Source of the DNA: Pseudomonadota bacterium
GTDB lineage: Bacteria; Myxococcota_A; Polyangia; Haliangiales; Haliangiaceae
NCBI GenBank assembly: GCA_023386455.1
Contig: JAEWJO010000691.1
Coordinates: 1 to 31,560 of the forward strand
DNA: 31,560 nucleotides
Direction: 5' to 3'
Positions 24,224 through 31,560 of the stretch are shown here, piece by piece. The notes under the pieces are model-generated. The model worked only from the letters and a program-made list of their open reading frames with translations, was not told where the DNA came from and made no database searches. Position 1 is the first letter of the stretch. The number at the start of each line of letters is the position of its first letter. Made by a program: the position numbers and the translations under genes.

Positions 24224-25099
24224 TCAGGTCAGCAGGCGCGACAGCGAGACGTCGATGCGGCTCTGGACGAGGCGAACGACCGAGTCGACCTCGTCGACCG
24301 GGATCGCGAGGCGGGCGGCGAGCTCGATGCGGATCGCCTCGCCGAGCTCGTCGCGGGCGGCGGCGACGCGGCGCGCAGCGGTCGCCCGGTGGACGCCGTA
24401 GAGCTTCGCGATCCGGTCGACGGTCCAGCCGTCGATCAGGCTGTAGCGCAAGAGCGCGCGCGACTCCGCCGGAAGCCCGGCGAGGGCCTTGCGCATCGCC
24501 GCGTCGACGTCGGGCCGGTACGCCTCGCGCAGATAGCCGACCTCGGGGTCCGAGATCGGCGAGAGCCGGTCGAGGAACGACTCCTCTTCGATGCCGACCT
24601 CGCGCTTGCCGCCGTCGACGACGCGCACGAGCTCGCGCGTCACGATCACGCGCAGGTAGCTGCGCAGATCGCCGCGGCCGGAGTATTCGCGCAGCGCCGC
24701 GTTGCGGCCGGGCTCGCTCACGAACAGCGTGCGCCGCAGGTAGCTCCGGACCTCGTCCGCCTGGTCGGGACGCGCGCGCATCCGGCGCGCACTGATGTCG
24801 ACCTCGTCGAGAAACTCGCGCTCGAACCTGCGGATCGCGGCCTCGTTGCCGGCGGCGCATGCGATCGCGAGGTGCACGTGATCGGCGCGCAGCCGGCTCA
24901 CCGTCTCGGGGCTCGCCGCCGCACCGAGGCGCCGCGCGAGCTCGGCCGCGAAGACCGTGTCTTCGACCGCGATGTCGGGGAACGCGGCAAGCGCGTCGGC
25001 GCGGAGCTTCTCGAGCGTCGGGCCGAGCTCGACCGCCTCGAACCGAGGGCGCGCCGCGTCATCGAGCGCCTCGCGGAACGCGTCCTCCATCGCCACCAT
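24224..25099 (-). CDS. ECF-like RNA polymerase sigma factor
   Basis: A 291-residue sigma-70-family protein, larger than most ECF factors. Residues 1-70 form an Ala/Glu/Arg-rich helical extension. Region 2 is about 72-165 (CAAGNEAAIRRFEREF, DLRSYLRVIVTRELVRVVD) and region 4 about 196-255 (ALAGLPAESRALLRYSLIDG, then the HTH WTVDRIAKLYGVHRATAARRV). Its function is to direct RNA polymerase to a specific regulon. Two in-frame ATGs exist, 25099 and 25090; AGAGG lies 10 nt before the second. It is divergent from a kinase gene only 41 bp away that carries an anti-sigma-type zinc motif, a strong hint that the kinase controls this sigma factor. Target promoters are unknown. Confidence 0.84.
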   Translation of the reverse strand: MVAMEDAFREALDDAARPRFEAVELGPTLEKLRADALAAFPDIAVEDTVFAAELARRLGAAASPETVSRLRADHVHLAIACAAGNEAAIRRFEREFLDEVDISARRMRARPDQADEVRSYLRRTLFVSEPGRNAALREYSGRGDLRSYLRVIVTRELVRVVDGGKREVGIEEESFLDRLSPISDPEVGYLREAYRPDVDAAMRKALAGLPAESRALLRYSLIDGWTVDRIAKLYGVHRATAARRVAAARDELGEAIRIELAARLAIPVDEVDSVVRLVQSRIDVSLSRLLT

Positions 25100-25140
25100 G
25101 CCTCTGGATACTACCCCCGACGTATGTGCATCTTGCAGGT

Positions 25141-27234
<2,094 letters not shown>

Positions 27235-27254
27235 ACGCGTTATGCTCGTCGACG

Positions 27255-27758
27255 ATGGGTGCTCGCCTCGTGCTCGTGATCGCGCTCGTCGGTGCGTGCG
27301 ACGACGGCTCCGGCTTCGCCGGTGACTACGAGAGCGTCGCGTTCGCGCGCGGGATGGGCAGCTGCGGGGGCGAACGGACCGCCGAGCCGGTGCCCGGCAA
27401 CGACCTGTTCTTCCGGCTCGCCGATGTCGACATGCTCGTCGCGTACTTTCCGTGCACGGCCGTCGGGACGTGCGACGACCTCCACGATCTGACGCGCTCG
27501 TTCGGAGCGGCGAAGGACGGCGACACCGCGTGGGCCGGCTACCTCGCGACCGCGATTCCGGGCACGACCTGCACGCTGACGTATCGCGTGCGCCGGCTGT
27601 CGCGTGACGGCGACGGGCACGTCGTCATCACGACGGAGACGTTCCGCGACACCGACGACACGTTGACCGGCAGCGCGTGCGACCAGCAAGCGGCGGCGGA
27701 TCGCGGCACGGCGATGCCGTGCATCGAGGACAGCGAGCTCGTCGCGGAGGACCGATGA
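27255..27758 (+). CDS. Small lipoprotein of unknown function
   Basis: A 167-residue protein with signal MGARLVLVIALVGAC (lipidated Cys15). The mature part has at least seven further cysteines (for example GSCGG, FPCTA, GTCDD, TTCTL, SACDQ, PCIED), suggesting disulfides in the periplasm, and a strand-rich middle TYRVRRLSRDGDGHVVITTETF. No family is recognised. An in-frame ATG at 27231 overlaps the kinase stop as ATGA and would add eight residues; I prefer 27255 because the signal length then matches the other lipoproteins, but coupling argues for the upstream one. Its stop overlaps the protease start as ATGA, so kinase, lipoprotein and protease form one operon. Confidence 0.68.
   Translation: MGARLVLVIALVGACDDGSGFAGDYESVAFARGMGSCGGERTAEPVPGNDLFFRLADVDMLVAYFPCTAVGTCDDLHDLTRSFGAAKDGDTAWAGYLATAIPGTTCTLTYRVRRLSRDGDGHVVITTETFRDTDDTLTGSACDQQAAADRGTAMPCIEDSELVAEDR
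27745..27750 (+). promoter_or_regulatory. Shine-Dalgarno fixing the protease start
   Basis: CGGAGG ends 4 bases before ATG 27755, which overlaps the preceding stop as ATGA. It supports that start and translational coupling with the small lipoprotein. Confidence 0.7.
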
Positions 27759-28858
27759 AGCGCGCGGTCGTGCTCGTGCTCGCGGCGTGCACGGCGGACG
27801 TCTCGACCGCGCCGAGCGCGATCACGAACGGCAGCGATGCACCCGACGACGAGGCGGTCGTCGCCGTGATCCATCGCTCGGTGCGCTGCGACCCCGAGTC
27901 GGTGCCGCTCGAGTGCACCGGCACGCTCGTCGCGCCGCGCGTCGTCGTCACGGCGGCGCACTGCCTCGAGATGGGACCGGCCAACGCGCTCGAGGTCTAC
28001 GTCGGCGCGAGCTATCCCGGCGGCGGCGTGCGCGTGCCCGTCGCGGTCGGCCGCGCGCACCCGCTGTTCGATTCCGCCACGCACGCGAACGACATCGCGG
28101 TGCTGATCCTCGGCGGCGATGCGCCGGCCTCGCCGGTGCCGATGCGCAGCGATGCGCTGCCCGACCTCGCCGGCACCGATGTCCGGGTCGCCGGCTACGG
28201 GATCACGAGCGGCACCGCGAGCGATGTCGGCACGCGTCGCGCGGGAATCGCGCGCGTCACCGAGACCGCCGACGACGAGCTGCGCATGGCGCCGGGACCG
28301 GCGATGTCGTGCAAGGGCGACTCCGGCGGGCCGGTGTTCGCAACGACCGGCGCGAGCGGTGCCGAGGAGCTCGTCGGGGTGACATCGTGGGGCGACCCGG
28401 CGTGCACGCAGTTCGGCGTCGCGATGCGCGTCGATCGCCAGCACGCGTTCATCCAGTCGGTGATCGACGAGGCCGCCGCGCTCGGTGCGCGCCGCGCGTT
28501 CGATCCTGCAGAGGACTTCTGCGCGACGACGTGCGAGACCGACGCCGACTGTCCGGACGAGACGGTCTGCTTCGGCGAGCCGGCGCACTGCGTCTATCGC
28601 GGCCTGCCCGCCGCGACGTTCGGCGACGCGTGCACGACCGACGGCGCCTGCTCGTGCGTCGCGATGCCCGATGGCACGTGCCGCGAGCTCGTGCCGTGCT
28701 TCAGCGAGGGCGACAGCGAGTGCCACATGACGACGCCCCCCGACGATCCGGGATGCGGTTGCCACACCGGCGATCGCGGAGGCGCGCTGATCGTCGCCGG
28801 CGCCCTCGCGCTCGTCTTGCGGCGTCACGGAGGCGCGAAGAAGCGATCGAACTGCTGA
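27755..28858 (+). CDS. Trypsin-fold (S1) serine protease with lipobox and MYXO-CTERM-like tail
   Basis: A 367-residue exported protease. A very short signal MKRAVVLVLAAC carries a lipobox (LAAC, Cys12). The protease domain starts near ITNGSDAP (22-30, comparable to the IVGG activation end) and has VVVTAAHC with His69, HANDIAVL with Asp113, and SCKGDSGGP with Ser190. The residue corresponding to chymotrypsin 189 is Met184, so trypsin-like Lys/Arg preference is not expected. A Cys-rich segment (256-335) follows, then DPGCGCHTGDRGG, a hydrophobic helix (342-354) and RR, matching the pattern of the myxobacterial MYXO-CTERM anchor/sorting tail. Having both a lipobox and this tail is odd. Last gene of the kinase operon; its end overlaps the convergent gene by 34 bp. 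Confidence 0.9.
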   Translation: MKRAVVLVLAACTADVSTAPSAITNGSDAPDDEAVVAVIHRSVRCDPESVPLECTGTLVAPRVVVTAAHCLEMGPANALEVYVGASYPGGGVRVPVAVGRAHPLFDSATHANDIAVLILGGDAPASPVPMRSDALPDLAGTDVRVAGYGITSGTASDVGTRRAGIARVTETADDELRMAPGPAMSCKGDSGGPVFATTGASGAEELVGVTSWGDPACTQFGVAMRVDRQHAFIQSVIDEAAALGARRAFDPAEDFCATTCETDADCPDETVCFGEPAHCVYRGLPAATFGDACTTDGACSCVAMPDGTCRELVPCFSEGDSECHMTTPPDDPGCGCHTGDRGGALIVAGALALVLRRHGGAKKRSNC

Positions 28859-29475
28859 TCGGTGAGGCCGGTCGCCGTCTGGTACGCACGCCGGTATGCG
28901 TCCTCCGCGCTCCGCGTCTGGTCGATCGCCGCCTGATCCGACAGCGTGCCCTCGCGCGCGCCGACCTGGATGTTCGCGGTCGTGTCGTGCAGCACCGCGG
29001 CGTGCGTGTGGATCGCCTCGAGCATCTCCGCGCTCGGCGGCGCGCCGAGGATCTCGCCGAGGAGCTTCGTGTCGGCGGTGCGCTCGCCGAGCACCGTGCT
29101 GCGGCGCTGCTCGAGGGCGACCGGCAGGCGGAGACCCGCGACCGTCGCGTACTCCTCGATCTCGCCGGGTGCCGTGCCCTCGCGACCGGTCCACGCGGCG
29201 AACCCGCCAGCGGGAATCGGCGTGCGCTTCGCGTCGTCGTACGTCCTCGCGGTCGCGCCGGGCGGCGACACGAACTTCGTGTAGCCGCCGGCCGGCACCG
29301 CCGCCGGCGCGGCAGGACGGGCCTGCGCCGGGCGAGGCGCCGCGATCTCGCCGGATGCAGAGGGGCTACTCGCCGCGACCGGTGGCGGGCTGCGGACGGC
29401 GACGGCGAGTGCGATGCCACCGGTGACGACCGCGGCCGCGAGCGAGCCGAGCACCAGCGCCGAGCGCGAGGTCAT
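28825..29475 (-). CDS. Membrane-anchored protein of unknown function
   Basis: A 216-residue protein. One N-terminal hydrophobic segment (about 5-27, LVLGSLAAAVVTGGIALAVAV) followed by a Pro/Ala/Ser-rich linker (28-63) suggests a signal anchor with the rest in the periplasm. The C-terminal half (105-216) is predicted helical, with many charged residues and no Cys. I recognise no family and no catalytic motif. The ATG overlaps the stop of the IPT/TIG lipoprotein by 4 bp (ATGA), so the two are probably made together and may interact. The 3' end overlaps the protease gene on the other strand. Confidence 0.68.
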   Translation of the reverse strand: MTSRSALVLGSLAAAVVTGGIALAVAVRSPPPVAASSPSASGEIAAPRPAQARPAAPAAVPAGGYTKFVSPPGATARTYDDAKRTPIPAGGFAAWTGREGTAPGEIEEYATVAGLRLPVALEQRRSTVLGERTADTKLLGEILGAPPSAEMLEAIHTHAAVLHDTTANIQVGAREGTLSDQAAIDQTRSAEDAYRRAYQTATGLTDQQFDRFFAPP

Positions 29476-29846
29476 CGCGCGCTGCCGGAACCGTCGTGGT
29501 CGTGATCGTGATCGCCGTCCGCCGGGATCCAGCGGTAGCGCTGCGGCGCCTTCGCGGACCGCCCGTCGGGGAACGTCACCGTCACCTCGACCTCCTCGCC
29601 CGCCTTCCCCGCGGGAGACTCGAGCTGGATGCGATCCTTCGCGACGACGACCGCGCGCGCCGGCCGGGCGCCGAACGTGACCTGCACCGTCGAGTGCGTG
29701 TCGAAGCCCGAGCCGGTGATCTGCACGACCTTGCCGCCCATCGGATCTCCGAACGTCGGCTGGACCTCGAGGACCACGAGCGGTGCCGCTGCCGGCTTGT
29801 CCTTCCCGCAGGCGGACGTTCCAAGCGCGATCACGACGGCCAGCAT
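29472..29846 (-). CDS. Small IPT/TIG-domain lipoprotein with His/Asp tail
   Basis: A 124-residue lipoprotein. The signal MLAVVIALGTSAC ends at lipidated Cys13. Residues about 22-105 form one immunoglobulin-like IPT/TIG domain, shown by VLEVQPTFGDPMGGKVVQITGSGF (read as VLEVQPTFGDPMGG and KVVQITGSGF) and VTVTFPDGRSAKAPQRY. The C-terminus DGDHDHDHDGS is a His/Asp cluster that could bind a metal ion. ATG 29846 is chosen for a normal signal length; GTG 29858 and TTG 29876 are in frame upstream. It is the first gene of a two-gene unit with the membrane-anchored protein. Function is unknown; such domains usually mediate binding on the cell surface. Confidence 0.75.
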   Translation of the reverse strand: MLAVVIALGTSACGKDKPAAAPLVVLEVQPTFGDPMGGKVVQITGSGFDTHSTVQVTFGARPARAVVVAKDRIQLESPAGKAGEEVEVTVTFPDGRSAKAPQRYRWIPADGDHDHDHDGSGSAR

Positions 29847-29872
29847 CCGGGCATGCACGCCTCGATGGTAGC

Positions 29873-30592
29873 TCAATAGTCGCAGTTGCCGGCGAACGTG
29901 AAGTCGTCGCTCGCGAACGTGAACTCGTCACCGCAGCTCAACGAGTTGTGCTGCTGCTCGCAGCGGTCGTGATCGCCGCAGTCCTTCGTCCACGCGCTCG
30001 TGCCCCACCACGCCGTGCAGCCGGGACCGCAGCGATCGCGGCACGGGTTCGACGTCTCGCGGAGCCCGGCCGCCAGGTACTCGTACTGCTGGCCGTGCGA
30101 CCACGCGTCGTGGTTGAACGTGTACGCGTCGACGCCGCACAGCTTCGTCCAGCCGCGCTCGGGATCGCCGACGATGTGCGTCTGGATGATCGCGCCTTCG
30201 GGATGATGTCCCCAGAGGTTTGCCTGCCGGATCAGGTTGTCGCTCGAAGGCATCGTGTTGCCGATGTCATTCTCGAGCGCGCTCGCGAGCGCCTTCATGA
30301 GGAAGCGATCGTCGGTGGTGATCTGGAAGCCCGCGGGGTGGCGCAGATCGTTGGTCAGCGTCGTCCAGTCGACGTGCGAGCCGAACACGCCGGCGCCCCG
30401 ATCGAACGTGACCTCGACGACGCCGTCCGCGATGACCTCGCTCTTGAACTCGACGGACCCGTAAGCCGTCTTGAAGGTGCCGTCGACGACATTGTCGGCG
30501 ACTGTGCGATAGGTGATACCGATCTCGTTCGTCGCCGGCTGTCCCTCACAGCCCGCGACGACCAGGACGGCGAAAACTGTGATTCCCCTCAT
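29873..30592 (-). CDS. Phospholipase-A2-like Cys-rich lipoprotein, copy 1
   Basis: A 239-residue lipoprotein with signal MRGITVFAVLVVAGC (lipidated Cys15). The N-terminal two thirds (20-180) are mixed strand/helix without a recognised fold. The C-terminal region has CRDRCGPGC (184-192) and DCGDHDRCEQQH (204-215), then CGDEF and DDF. CGPGC followed by a Cys-flanked His-Asp pair recalls secreted phospholipase A2, where that pair is catalytic (candidate His208/Asp209) with Cys residues in disulfides. A membrane-lipid hydrolase is therefore possible but not established. It is a clear paralogue of the gene at 30764-31483, of the same length. The start ATG 30592 is preceded by CCTCCTC rather than a ribosome site. 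The gap 30593-30763 holds no clear promoter or terminator; CCTAC and GTAGG near 30770 have too short a loop. Confidence 0.78.
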   Translation of the reverse strand: MRGITVFAVLVVAGCEGQPATNEIGITYRTVADNVVDGTFKTAYGSVEFKSEVIADGVVEVTFDRGAGVFGSHVDWTTLTNDLRHPAGFQITTDDRFLMKALASALENDIGNTMPSSDNLIRQANLWGHHPEGAIIQTHIVGDPERGWTKLCGVDAYTFNHDAWSHGQQYEYLAAGLRETSNPCRDRCGPGCTAWWGTSAWTKDCGDHDRCEQQHNSLSCGDEFTFASDDFTFAGNCDY

Positions 30593-30763
30593 CGAGGAGG
30601 CGTCACAGCAACGCGCATGCCGCGGCCTAACCCGTGGAATGTGCACGTCGCGAGCAACGCACGAGCTGCTCAGCAATCGCGCAGGTTGCCCAACGTTCGA
30701 TCGAACCGCGCGTTTGGTACGCGATGTAGCCTCACCCGAAAGCAGCAGCCTACTGGTAGGTGC

Positions 30764-31483
30764 TCAGCAGTTCGGCGCGAACGAGAAGTCGTCGCTCGCG
30801 CTGCCGAACTCGTCGGCGCAGCTCGACGACGCGTGCTGCTGCTCGCAGCGATCGTGGTTGCCGCAGTCGCGCGTCCAGGCGCTGCTGCCCCACGCCGCGG
30901 TGCAGCCCGGGCCGCAGCGATCGCGGCACGGGTTCGACTTCTCGGTCTTGCCGCAGGCGAGGTACTCGGACTGCTGGCCGTGCGACGAGGCGTCGTGCGA
31001 GAACGTGTACGCGCTGACGCCGCACAGCTTGATCCAGCCGCGCTCCGCGTCGGCAACGATCTGCGTCGTCGTGACCGGACCCGCGGGGTGGTGTCCCCAG
31101 ACGTTGGTCTGGCGGATGAGGTTGTCGGCGGCCGGCATCGTGTTGCCGAGGTCGTTCTCGATCGCGGTCGACAGCGCCTTCAGGAGGAATCGATCGTCAT
31201 CGGTGATCGCGTAGCCCGCGGGATAGACGAGGTCGTTCGTCAAAGTCGTCCAGTCGACGTGCGAGCCGAACGCGCCGCGACCGCGATCGAACGTGATGTC
31301 GACGACGCCGTCGGCGACGACCTCGCTCTTGAACTCGACGCTGCCGTAGGCGGTGACGAACGTGCCTTCGACGAGGGAGTCACCGACGGTGCGATAGGTG
31401 ATGCCGACTTCGTTCGTGGCCGGGTCTCCTGCGCAGCCGACGAGGCTGCCGACCACCGCGACCGCGAGACAGATCTTCTTCAT
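30764..31483 (-). CDS. Phospholipase-A2-like Cys-rich lipoprotein, copy 2
   Basis: A 239-residue tandem paralogue of the preceding lipoprotein, collinear from signal to end. The signal MKKICLAVAVVGSLVGC gives lipidated Cys17. Shared blocks include PATNE(I/V)GITYRT, TAYGSVEFKSEV, GSHVDWTTLTNDL, NLIRQ, WGHHP, GW.KLCGV and NPCRDRCGPGCTA. DCGNHDRCEQQH keeps the candidate His-Asp dyad, while GDEF becomes ADEF and the end is FAPNC. Differences are spread along the length, so the duplication is not recent. Function as for copy 1: possibly lipid hydrolysis at the cell surface, unproven. ATG 31483 overlaps the stop of an upstream fragment frame (ATGA). Confidence 0.8.
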   Translation of the reverse strand: MKKICLAVAVVGSLVGCAGDPATNEVGITYRTVGDSLVEGTFVTAYGSVEFKSEVVADGVVDITFDRGRGAFGSHVDWTTLTNDLVYPAGYAITDDDRFLLKALSTAIENDLGNTMPAADNLIRQTNVWGHHPAGPVTTTQIVADAERGWIKLCGVSAYTFSHDASSHGQQSEYLACGKTEKSNPCRDRCGPGCTAAWGSSAWTRDCGNHDRCEQQHASSSCADEFGSASDDFSFAPNC

Positions 31484-31560
31484 TGGCGCTGTAACCCTTT
31501 CGAGTGATGGGTCCGTCCGCGACTCGCACCCACCTCGTTCGTCGTCGGCTGCCCCTCAAC
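31480..31560 (-). pseudogene. Fragment of a third copy of the PLA2-like lipoprotein family (partial)
   Basis: Read on the minus strand from the window edge the frame gives VEGQPTTNEVG, matching CEGQPATNEIG just after the lipid-carrying Cys of copy 1; 23 of 25 DNA bases agree with copy 1 over this block (about 31534-31558). After NEVG the similarity stops (ASRGRTHHS) and the frame ends at 31480 overlapping the copy 2 start. Either a truncated relic of a third copy or a short peptide sharing only the lipoprotein leader; the upstream part lies outside the window. Confidence 0.5.

Noticed and set aside
30764..30785. CCTAC/GTAGG inverted repeat as terminator of PLA2-like copy 2
   Set aside because: The loop is only two bases and no U-tract follows.

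Overview
The window looks like chromosomal DNA of a high-GC member of the Myxococcota (deltaproteobacterial myxobacteria). This rests on very strong G/C third-position bias, many lipoproteins with short signal peptides, two membrane-anchored Ser/Thr kinases, two sigma54 activators, a MopE-type metal-binding-motif protein and a protease ending in a MYXO-CTERM-like tail. The species cannot be named from sequence alone. Genes are packed tightly, with five convergent pairs overlapping or nearly touching at their 3' ends. I saw no tRNA, rRNA, CRISPR array, transposase or integrase, and no gene-free stretch longer than about 230 bp.

Layout. 1-5.2 kb: an alpha/beta-hydrolase lipoprotein, then a minus-strand block of a hybrid histidine kinase, a crotonase-family enzyme, a lipocalin-like (DUF1579-like) protein and a beta-rich outer-membrane-type protein. 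5.3-12.8 kb, plus strand: a lipoprotein, an RluA-type pseudouridine synthase, a two-gene heterodimeric ABC exporter with one degenerate ATP site, and pgi. 12.8-15.6 kb: a nitric-oxide-response cluster made of norR, a small two-helix membrane protein and a group II truncated globin on the minus strand, with a divergent hemerythrin-domain gene behind a sigma54-like promoter. 15.7-17.5 kb: a Ser/Thr kinase with a periplasmic sensor-like segment.

17.5-22.7 kb is the most unusual region. A lipoprotein joins a group I truncated globin to a cupredoxin and a small beta domain. Upstream of it lies a di-heme MauG/cytochrome c peroxidase-family lipoprotein, and divergent from that a sigma54 activator whose receiver-like domain lacks the phospho-Asp. 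Between peroxidase and activator are repeated GTCAC motifs and a -24/-12-like element; a strong intrinsic terminator separates peroxidase and globin-cupredoxin genes. A GST-like gene follows the activator. I infer an exported heme/copper redox module under sigma54 control, next to but separate from the NorR cluster.

22.7-31.5 kb: a MopE-like repeat lipoprotein; an ECF-type sigma factor divergent from a transmembrane Ser/Thr kinase that carries an anti-sigma-type HxxxCxxC zinc motif; a small lipoprotein and an S1 protease in the kinase operon; a two-gene minus-strand unit (IPT/TIG lipoprotein and a membrane-anchored protein of unknown function); and two tandem, clearly duplicated lipoproteins with a phospholipase-A2-like Cys/His-Asp signature, plus a fragment of a third copy at the right edge.
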